From: Saxidomus purpurata
Lineage: Eukaryota; Mollusca; Bivalvia; Venerida; Veneridae
Length of the DNA stretch: 64,000 bases
Direction: 5' to 3'
Assembly (NCBI GenBank): GCA_022818135.1
Contig: JAFMSR010000005.1
Coordinates: forward strand, 33,915,372 to 33,979,371
Below the pieces are notes generated by a model, which saw only the letters and a program-made list of their open reading frames with translations, ran no database searches and had not been told where the DNA came from. Both the position numbers and the translations under genes were made by a program. Below are positions 46,801 to 58,100 of the stretch, one piece after another; the stretch's first letter is position 1, and each line of letters begins with the position of its first letter.

Positions 46801-49800
46801 TGGAACAGCTGTTTCTGAACAGCTGGTCTGATTTGTAATCTATTTTGGATTCATAGGCTGTAATACAAAAGTTGTTGTTTACATAGAGTTTTATGTAGAA
46901 ATCTAAAGGAATTGATTTAAAAGTTTAGTTCCGAAACACTAGGCTTGGGAACAATTTGTAAAAGAGATTTAAACCTGCAACCTCTGTGTTAACTGTCTTG
47001 TTCTGTATGCCCCCACCCAATACTGGCTCAGATTCATTTGTCCTTGATTGTTTGTCAGAGTTTAATACCAGTTTAAATCATATTTCAGTCTTTGTACGGG
47101 GCGGTGTGAGGGGGCAGTTTAACTAACCTTTGTATCTGGGAAGGACCAGTACTAAAACCCTATCCTCCATAAGAAAATGCCAGCTTTCTCAAGTAAAGAG
47201 ACATGGTTGGTAGTAGGGCTCGAAGACATGACTCGTTTCAGTGATTTTAGTCAGCAACTGTAACCATTCAACCAAGAATCTGGTCATTTGTCTTTGTAGG
47301 CAACTCTTCTACTTCTGTTAAAGTCATGTACATGTGTAACTTATACGATACTAGTTAAAACTAATGTTTAAAATATTTTCAGGGTAGTGGGAAGACCCTT
47401 GCCTTTGGTATTCCACTTCTGCATTTTATATTACAACAGAAAAAATCTGAGGCTGAAAGACATATAAACGGTAACTAACACTTGCTTTTCTATCAATCTT
47501 AAACAGTTTTACGGTACTTCTTAGTGATGAATCTGTATTAACATGACTAACAAACCCGTCACAGCAGTGAGCCTGGATTAGCTCTGCTCTCAAACCACAC
47601 AATATTCTGCATGACAATAGAAAAGGTCATGTGACAGTATGTAAACAATTTTATTTGAAAGATTATTGTTTTATTTGACTTTTGAGTATTAAATATCAGT
47701 TAAATAAACTTTTTTGTATACAAGTAGAACAAAAGAATTTACACTGATATTCTATATTTTTCTAATTTTCAATAAGACTTTAATAAAAGCATTAACACTG
47801 GTTACTCAAGGGGAAATAACTGCTGCAGGGAGTTAGCTTGAATATTCAGTGAACAAGGAGGGACATTGAAGTCATCCCTGTGTTAGCATCGTAACTGCAG
47901 CTTTGTCAAGCTGTCATTCTCATATCTCAGTAGCTACTGATGAGACTGATTAAACACTCTACTAAAGCATTCAGGAATATCAAACAATCAAGTTGGGTTA
48001 CATTGATTGAGGTTTGGCCTTTTTTTGACTTGCAAAAATTTGGTTAAAGTTTTACATGCCACTTATATCAGTAACTGCTTATGGAGTTGATGTGAAACTG
48101 ATGAAGCTGTCATTTTCACTGATAAAGTTTACATGGACATACAGCTATCAAGTTACATAACACTTCATTGAATAAAATGCATATTATAGCCCTTTTTGGA
48201 ATTTGGTTCAGTTTCATACTCAGACAACTATCATGCTTATACCTCAGTAACTAATATTATAGATACCCTCTTTGTTGAAAGAATACTCATTTGTAATATG
48301 AATATTTACCAGTGTCTATAAAAGAGGAGGAAGGTGATGATCTTGACACTGTTGATGATGACGAGGAAAATATTAAAAAAGAGGCAGACAGTGATGATGA
48401 CAATAGTGATAATGATGTAACACTGGGTGATGAAGATGATGAGAAAAATAATGAAAATGCTGAAAGTAATGATGAAGATGATGTGGGTAGTGATGATGAG
48501 GTTAATAATGATGATGATGATGATGATGACAGTGATGATGATGTAGATACAGGAGGGACAGAATCTAATGCTGTCGAAGGCGAAGAACTTTCGGGGGAAG
48601 AACTAGAAGATCTGGAGGTAATGTGAAAAATTACTTAAACTGATACCATACTTAATACTAAAACAGATATGTCCTTAAAAAACAGATTGTTCTTTTTTTG
48701 ATATTTATTGTATAGCATGTAAAATTATCAAGAAAACACTTTGTTTTCGGAATTCTGTTGTTACCAGTTTCAAAGTTTGTCCTCATCAGAATAACTGTAG
48801 ACAATAACAATGACAACATAAAATAGTGTCACCTCTGTTATGAAATACCTAGCTGAATAGCAGTTGGGGGTAAACATGATCAGGGAGCGTAAATGTGCAG
48901 GCTGATTGTATGAAAATATCTGCCTCGGTGTATATCAATATCTACCTAGGTGTATGACAATATCTGCTTCAGTGTATCAGAATTTCTGCCTCAGTGTATG
49001 GGAATATCTGCCTCGGTGTATGAGAATACTTGTCTCGGTGTATGACAATACTTACCTTGGTGTATGGGAATATCAGCCTCTGTGTATGGGAATACTTACC
49101 TCGGTGTATGAGAATACTTACCTCGGTGTATGAGAATACTTACCTCGGTGTATGAGAAATTTACCCCGGTGTATGGGAATATCTGCCATTGGTGTATAAG
49201 AATACCTGCCTTGGTGTATGGCAATATCTGCCTAGGTGTATGAGAATACTTACCTCCGTGTATGGCAATATCTGCCTCGGTGTATGAGAATACTTGCCTC
49301 GTTGTATGAGAATACTTACCTCTGTGTATGAGAATACTTGCCTCATTGTATGAGAATACTTACCTTGGTGTATGGGAATATCTGCCTCGTGTATGAGAAT
49401 ACTTGCCTCGGTGTATGAGAATACTTACCTCGGTATATGGGAATATTTGCCTTGGTGTATGGGAATCTTACCTCGGTGTATGGGAATATCTGCCTAGGTG
49501 TATGGGAATACTTACCTCGGTGTATGAGAAAACTTACTACAGTGTATGAGAATATCTACCTGGGTATATGAAAAACATCCTCCTCATTGTATGAGAATAC
49601 CCGCCATAGTATGAGAATATCTGTCGAAAAAGTCCAATTATGTCTACCTCAAACGTCTATGAATATCTACTTCAAAAGTCTATGATTCATAGTTTTTGAG
49701 TTTGTGATCTGTATGAATCTAGGCAACAATTGAAAACTATGTCATATGAAATAATGCTCAGTCAATAAGAGGATATTTCATAAAGTATGTGTTAATATTT

Positions 49801-51999
49801 TACAGCCAGGTGCTATAGGGTGTGTCAAGGTGATCAATGATGTAGAATTCAGCTGGCTGAAAGAAGCAGAAGTGAAGAAAGCACAAATAACTCATCCACG
49901 TGCCCTTATATTAGAACCAACAAGGGAACTCGCTATACAAGTTAGAAACCATCTGCAAGCTGCTGCTAAATATACAGATGTAACAGTAAGTGACTAAACT
50001 GCCTTGGCGAGACCATGGGGCTGAAATGTAGAGATCTGTTTGAGAGCTTATAATACAACCTTTTATTGTGACTGGATATGGAAATAGAAGGGCTGCAGCT
50101 CATGGGTTTTTGTTATGTAAATAGTTATATAATTATTATGATTGTATTTATTTACTACATTTTGCATCTAAAATATTGTGATAGTCAACAACTACATTGT
50201 GTCTGAGTCAAGGACTACCTTGTGTATCTGAATCATTGTGGTCAATGACTACATTGTTTATCTGAATTGTGTCGTGGTAGTCAATGACTACATCGTTTAC
50301 CTGAAACGTGGCAGTCATAAGTAGCACTGTATACCTGAAATGTAGTCAATGACCACGTTTCATATCTGAATTATAGTAGTCAGTGACTGCAATGTATTCT
50401 GTTTGCAGATAGCAGAAATTGTTGGTGGGTTGGCAATGCCAAAACAACAAAGGATACTGAAGACATGTCCTGACATACTCGTTGCCACACCAGGAAGACT
50501 GTGGGAACTTGTACAACAGGTGAACTGAGAAATATAACCATCACTGTTTCTACTTCAATATTAAAGTCTAGTTTTTAGCTCGACTTTTCGAAGAAAAAGG
50601 GACCTATCCTACTTGCCTTGGCGTCTGTGCTGGTGTCATGCCTTGGTTAAGTTTTTCGTACCACCCCACTTTATTTCCAAACCATTAGAGGTATTGCTTT
50701 GAAAATTTCCATACTTGTTAACCATCATAACCTCTATCAACAGACAAGAGTACATAACTCTGTCAAGGTTTTTGTCACTTTATTTCAAAACCATAACAGA
50801 TATTGCTTTGAAACTTACCATACTTGTTTACCATCATTACCTCCATCCATAGTCAAGAGTACATAACTCTGTCAAGGTTTTTGACAGAATTATGCCCCCC
50901 CTTTGCTTGTGCCCCCCCCTTCGGAGAAAGGCATAATAGGGATCGCTTTGTCCGTCGGTCCGTCCGTCACACAAACTTAACATTGGCTATAACTTTGCCA
51001 TTCTTAAGATTTCTTCATCAAACTTTACAATTGTATTGCTTATGACAAAAGGGTTGTGATGCCGCCAAATTTTGTAGGTCAAGGTCATATTTGACAGAGT
51101 TATGCCCCTTTTTGTACTTAGATTTTGTCACAAAAACTTAACATTGACTATAACTTTGCCATTTCTTAAGATTTCTTCATCTCACTTTCAAATTGCATTG
51201 CTTATGACATAAGGGTCGTGATGCCGCCAAATTTTGAAGGTCAAGGTCATATTTAACAGAGTTATGCCCCTTTTTGTACTTAGATTTTGTCACGAAAACT
51301 TAATGTTGGCTATAACTTTGCCATTTCTTAAGATTTCTTCATCAAACTTTCAAATTGAATTGCTTATGACATTTTGTAGGTCAATGTCATATTTGATAGA
51401 ATTTTTATACTTAGATTTTTGCTATAACTTTGCCATTTCTTAAGATTTCTTTATCAAACTTTCAAATTGTATTGCTTATGTCAAAAGGGTTGTGATGCCG
51501 CCAAATTTTGTAGGTCAGGGTCATATTTGACAGAGTTATGCCCCTTTTTGTACTTAGATTTTGTCACAAAAGTATTGGTTATTCTGACAAAGCGTAAGAG
51601 GGTGACACAAGTGTTCTACTGAACACCCATCTAGTTGAATACATTGAATATGGGTAAATTCCACTTATTATCTTAACCCCTTGAGATATTGCTTTGAAAC
51701 TTGGAATACTTGTTTGCATCATTACCTTCGTCTGTAAGCAAGAGAAGGTAACTCTGTCAAGGATTAAAAACATTTTTGGCCCTTTATCGACTTAGAATCT
51801 CGATTAAGTTTTTCGTACCAGTCCATTTTTTAATAAAATTTTTTAAAAAATATTTTAAAAAATTAAAATATTTATTACAACAATCTCCCCAAAAAAAAAA
51901 AAAAAAAAAAAAATCTCTTAAAAATTTTTTTTTAAAAAATTTCCCCTTCAAAAAAAAAAAAAAATAAAAATTTTTTTTCCCCCCCCCCCCTACAAACCC

Positions 52000-52051
<52 letters not shown>

Positions 52052-52052
52052 C

Positions 52053-52088
<36 letters not shown>

Positions 52089-52093
52089 AAAAA

Positions 52094-52137
<44 letters not shown>

Positions 52138-55100
52138 CTCCCCCCCCTCTATAAATTAAAAAAAAAAATAATTAAAAAAAAAAAAAATTCCCCTTTAGCG
52201 TACCAGTCCACTTTTACTTGTGACCCTTGTTAATACAGATCCTTATTTTGCCTTTTACTGCCAAAGTTTTGTTTTATTGGCAAGCACTAAAAAAGTCGAG
52301 CACGCTGTCCTACTGACAGTCAAACCTGAATGTTCTCCAAAACTGAAACACAGTCATGAAAAGAAATACCAATCTGAAAGCATTATAAGAGATACAGATT
52401 TGTTAAAAGAAATACCAATCTGAAAGCAATATATGAGATACAGATATATTTACTGAAATCTACATTTTTGCAGGAAATTTACAATCTTATCAAATGGCAT
52501 GTGTGCCATAAATTTTTCAATCCACCAAATTTGCCTTAAGGAAAAACCACAGGAGCAAAATTGTAATCATTCTAGAAGAATACAGAACATAATCAATTAT
52601 GCTAAATATTTTGCAGTCTTAATAATAGAAATACATTTATAGAAAACTATAGTAACAGTATATTTTTTTGCTCTGCAGGGTGAAGTATACTTGTCAGAAA
52701 TAGAGAAAACTAGTCACCTTGTGGTAGATGAGGCTGACAGAATGATTGAGAAAGGTCATTATGAGGAACTAGCGAAACTGTTAGAGAAAATGAAAAGGTT
52801 TGCATACTTTTAACTCCGAAGCTGAAAACGACTGTAATAGGAATTGCTAACAACTTGGATCCCGTTCATACCCTTTATATTGCAGCAGCTGAACATGAAT
52901 AAATCAGCATCTGAATGCAAAACAGCAGCTGATCATGAATAAAACAGCATCTGCTCACACAAAAAATCTGTCTCTGCTCATGTATACTTTGGCGCCTAAT
53001 CACAAATTACTCCATGTCTGATAAGGATCATAGCAGTTTGACATGTGGTAAAGAGTCCCTACAAATTTCTAGCAAAACTGAGAAGGTGAGAGATATGGAA
53101 GACGATAATTTTTGCAGCTTGAGAAGAGTTAAAAGTCAATTTTATGCTTCAGTTAATTATCAACTTTCATTTGCTACATTAAGATTTTCAGAACATATTA
53201 CATTTTTCAGTGTGGCAGAAATTTATCTGTTTTTTCTTATGTCCGAATTAAACAGGGATGAGAATTTTCCACAGAAATCCATGATTTTGAGTCCTGCCAG
53301 GGCTGCTTTTGAAATCAATGTAAATCCGGGGAGTTTTTAGCTCACCTGGCACTAAGTGCTAATGTGAGCTATTAGGAATGCATTCCGTCATTTTCCTTCA
53401 AAACGACATCTCCTCTGAAACCACTAGGCCAATGATGATATAACTTGGCAGGGATGTTCCTTACATGAAGCCCTTTCATAGTTGTTCAAATAATTCCATT
53501 CCATGCAGAACTCTGGTTGCCATTGCAATGGATAGGAAAAACTTTAAAAATCTTCTTCTCAAGAACAGGAAGGCCTAGAGCTTAGATATTTGGCATGTGG
53601 CATAACCTAGTAGACCTCTAACAAGATTGTTCAAATTATTACCCCCGATTCAAAATTGACCCCGCAAGGGGGGTTACTTGTTTTTACATAGGCTTATATA
53701 GAAAAAACTTTGAAAATCTTCTTCTCTGGAACCACAAAGCCTAGAGCCAAGATATTTGGCATGTATCATTGCCTAGTAGACCTCTACCAAGAATGCTCAA
53801 ATCATGTCCCCCAGGTCAAAATTGACCCTTTCTGCTATTGATGATCTTGTATATTAGCCAATGGTAGCCAGGTGAGCGATATACAGATATAGGGCCATCT
53901 TGGCCCTCTTGTTTAGGGGGTAGCATTGGCCTTGCTTGCTGATTTTGATCTTCTGTGTAGAATTTGTTCATGTTTTAAAGTCCCTCAATAAACAAGTGTA
54001 ATGTATAACATTAATGTAAAGGAAGATGGAGACTTTGGCCATAATGTTGAAAAGTAATTCAGGGTATATATAAATATTCACAGTTTATTGATGGAAATTT
54101 TACAGAGATCCAGATCGAGCAAATCGCCATACATATGTATTCTCGGCTACACTAACATTGATTCACTCAGGACCACTGAGAGTAATGAAGAAAAAGAAAA
54201 AACAGTGGGATCAGAAACAGAAATTGAGTCAGTACATTGTATTATCCTATGAAAGTCTTTTATATTTGCGAATTGTTTATTTTGCAATTTTCTGTTTATT
54301 TGCTAGTTTTTGAATTCACGAGCAAGCACTATAATATATATAATCATTGTTTGATTGATATTTTAGCAAGTTTGATGAATTCACAAAGTTTTTAGTTTGC
54401 AAATATAAGCGAAAATAAAAACCTCGCGAAAAAATCAACTTTTACGATACCCGTAATTGAATCCTGCTGTGCAAAAATCAATGTTTTAATGCTTGTAGTC
54501 TTTCCATTTTAAAAAACAATAATAAAGGGAGTTGTCCATCCACAGATAAGCAAGCATTATGGATTTACAGCCATGGTAATTTATCTGCAGCATTTCATAT
54601 TAGTTTAACTACGTCTACACACCTTTCTTTCTAACAAAAAACCGATACATCTGTTGATACATAAAGTGGGAGAATCCATTATAAAATTACCGCTTAAAAT
54701 AGGGGTGTCGTTAGTACACTCACGTCGTTAGTACATGCACTTGAATTTAAACCTTTCTTTGCGTCAAATGAAGACAATGTGGCAGATCTTATTTACAAGC
54801 AAGGTCTTTCAAATAATACTATTTGAAAGACCTTGGTACAAGGCAAAAATATTTCAGCGGATTTAAAATCGAAAGACAGTGTCGTCTTCCTCCAGTCACG
54901 TTGGTAAACTCTGAGCCAGTTCATGTGCAGTTTGCATTTACTGTACATGACCCGGAAAGTAACTACATGTGCCAGTTTACATGAGCCCGCATATGGGCAT
55001 ATATTGGGTACTTTATTCTTCATTCCGTCAGGAAGCCAACAAAAAAGGGGCACATGTTGGGTAGGTTTAATACTTTATATAGTGCGCTGTGGACTACTTT

Positions 55101-58100
55101 TCTTACAATAGGAAACAATGGAAAGTACCCAACAAATGCCCATTTATTACGTTGTCTGCACTGTCCAATCACCAGTCCGTTGGCTACGTCCGAGTATTCT
55201 GATACTCGAAAGTAACAGAACCAGAAAACGATCTGCATGAATGATAACAAACGATACTTGTACCTGAATTTGACATAAAATGTTTTCTGTAAAATTGGCG
55301 AGCGGCATAGAGTTAAGAAAGTTTTGAAGCAACAGATCATCGGAGTCGGGGGAATTTATTACCAAACGATAGCTTCTCAAAGTGGTGAGGTTACACCTCA
55401 GTTTATCCCGAGAGTTCAGAAAAGCGTAGCTTATACCCAATTCAAGTTCAGTATGAAATATCCGTGTTACTCAATAATAATTGTTGACAGGTTGTGCCGT
55501 AAAATTAATCTCCATAACCAGAGTTTTAACCCGTACAGTCAAGGTTTCTTACGATGTCACACGAATTCCAAAATAAGAAAGTGAAACACACCATTTTATT
55601 ACCGAGTGATACGTGTATTTGTAATATTTACAGCCCGTCGCAAAAACAGTCTGAAGTAGCTACAAGCCGAGATGTTGTTTATATGGGAGAAAATATAATT
55701 TTACATGACTGTGTAGTATTCATGCGGTGATTCAGGGTCAGGGGTTATTTCTTTGTGAATGATTCAATGGTATCTCTGGCTGATAATCTAAATTGCTACC
55801 GCAAGTTCATGAATTATTATAAATGCATTATGTTCCCTAAAGTCATGATATACTTTTTTAAAAATAAAATTGAAAAGCACAGTTTTGGGTACATATTCTC
55901 AAGCCTTGTTTGAATTGTCTTCATGCGTATGACAATATTTGTACATGTATGTACAATTCAGTGCTTTAAGATATAACTGCTTAATTTTCATTAAAAGTGC
56001 AGTACACCATTTTTTCATAAAATGCCTTTTTCACATCGTACTGTCCATGTTTCGCCAAAAATGAGAAGAAAATATCTTTCCGAAATTGATAATTTGAGTC
56101 GCAGCACATTTATGTCGTATTCGGCTTCTGACAATTTTACCTGCCTGCCGAAATCTTTACTTGTTCAGAATTGAAAAAAAAATCTGTGAAATCAATATTT
56201 CCAGTCTACATGTAATGCCAGCCCGACAGTCACGGTGGGGAATCACGTGATCAAAATAATCTCTAAACAAAAGTAGATCTCAGAAAAAAAATGGAAAATA
56301 ATGAAAGCCGTTTAGCTGTAAATGTAAAATGTAGACTATCTTATGGCAACATTAAAGTATTGTAGAACTACACATGTCTCAATCATAGTCACCTTCCGAT
56401 TGTGCTGAACACTTCGAGAAACTGACATAATTTGTGTTTGAAGTGTTCAACACAGTTAGAAGGTGACCGTGATTGAGACCTGTGTAGTTCTATAATACTC
56501 TTATGATACCATAAGATAGGCTACATTTTTAATTTACAGCTAAACGGCTTTCATTATTTTCTAACGTTTTTCTGAGATCTACTTTTGTTAACCAGGTTTT
56601 CAATTTTGAAAATCCTGGTTATTAGATTGGGGTATGGCGGGCGGATGGGCGGATGGGCGGATGGGCGGATGGGCGGATGGGCGGATGGGCGGGCGTCAAA
56701 CGAAATTGTGTCCGCTCTGTAACTCTTCAACCCTTTGAAGAATTTTGATGAAACTTCAGACAAATGTTTACCACATCAAGATGACGTGCAGAACGCATGT
56801 TCCGCATGGCTGGCTCCAAGGTCAAGGTCACAGTCACATTAACATTGAAAATCCTGTCCGCTCTGTAACTCTTCAACCCTTTGAAGAATTTTGATGAAAC
56901 TTCAGACAAATGTTTACCACATCAAGATGACGTGCAGACGCATGTTCCGCATGGCTGGCTCCAAGGTCAAGGTCAGTGACATTAACATTGAAAATCCTGT
57001 CCGCTCTGTAACTCTTCAACCCTTTGAAGAATTTTGATGAAACTTCAGACAAATGTTTACCACATCAAGATGACGTGCAGAACGCATGTTCCGCATGGCT
57101 GGCTCCAAGGTCAAGGTCACAGTGACATTAACATTGAAAATCCTGTCCGCTCTGTAACTCTTCAACCCTTTGAAGAATTTTGATGAAACTTCAGACAAAT
57201 GTTTACCACATCAAGATGACGTGCAGAACGCATGTTCCGCATGGCTGGCTCCAAGGTCAAGGTCACAGTGACATTAACATTGAAAATCCTGTCCGCTCTG
57301 TAACTCTTCAACCCTTTGAAGAATTTTGATGAAACTTCAGACAAATGTTTACCACATCAAGATGACGTGCAGAACGCATGTTCCGCATGGCTGGCTCCAA
57401 GGTCAAGGTCACAGTGACATTAACATTGAAAATCCTGTTTACATGATTTTAACTTGATTTGGCAGTCAAAGGTCATATCATCTTTGGAGGTAATTTAAAA
57501 AAGATATGATATATTATTTCATGTCTACTTTGTAACTTGAATCAGAACAACATTTTTGAAAACCTGGTTTCGTGGCATTGCCATGTTTCTTGTTTAGAGA
57601 TTATTTTGATCATGTGATTCCCCACCGTGGACGGTGAACACGAAACTTTTCTGTTTTGAATTCTGATTTTACTTTCAAAGCCTATGGATTCTCCTATCCT
57701 TTTATTTTCGGGAAAGAGTTGGGGTTAATGAGTCTCGGAAAAAAATTCAAATCAACAAAATTTGGACATGAAAATGAAACGACAGACATGGCAGACGGGT
57801 AATTTTATCTCGTATACAATTTGTTTATTTCATTAGCATGTACATGTATTATACATGATGAAATTATGGAAATTTGTGAATGTTCATTGACCAAACTTGA
57901 TAGCATCACAGCGAGACCATGTTATCACGCTTTAACTAACTATATATTTTTACTTTACGTTTTGATGTAAAAAATATACAAATACAAGACATGATAAAGA
58001 AAACATATACTAACGAATTTCATAACAATAAAACGACCGGAAAACGACAAACTATGTGCATGGTTAAAACCCGAATGCTTTTGACACGGACATTTTGTTT

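Larger units (their letters stand above)
50577..52320 (+). mobile_element. Helentron-like element A, host of nested element B
   Basis: It starts AGCTCGACTTTTCGAAG and ends AGTCGAGCACGCTGTCC TACT GACAG at about 52312; the usual CTTGT tail is not kept. It is interrupted by element B (50896-51632) and by a homopolymer tract. It lies in DDX24 intron 8. Confidence 0.8.
56231..57629. mobile_element. Foldback element with 185-bp arms, split by Helentron-like insertion
   Basis: The left arm is 56231-56415 (CACGGTGGGGAATCACGTGA ... TGAACACTTC) and the right arm is 56440-56589 plus 57595-57629, ending CCCCACCGTG. Both are 185 bp once the insert is removed, with a 24-bp loop. Flanks GACAGT and GACGGT may be a decayed 6-bp duplication. 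Confidence 0.9.

Noticed and set aside
48906..49133. 75-codon frame with repeated YENTYLGV
   Set aside because: It reads through the 22-bp minisatellite in DDX24 intron 6 and is out of context with flanking exons.
53014..53340. 108-codon frame in DDX24 intron 9
   Set aside because: It is not in phase with flanking exons, has no similarity to the family, and ends at the C-family element.
54228..54250. Alternative donors for DDX24 exon 10 (GTACAT, GTATTA, GTCTTT)
   Set aside because: GTACAT and GTATTA give the wrong phase for exon 11; GTCTTT keeps phase but inserts residues that do not align.
56554..57344. Repeated 60-codon minus-strand frames starting [18 protein letters not shown]
   Set aside because: They are identical because they fall in the 146-bp core repeat of element D; no family similarity.
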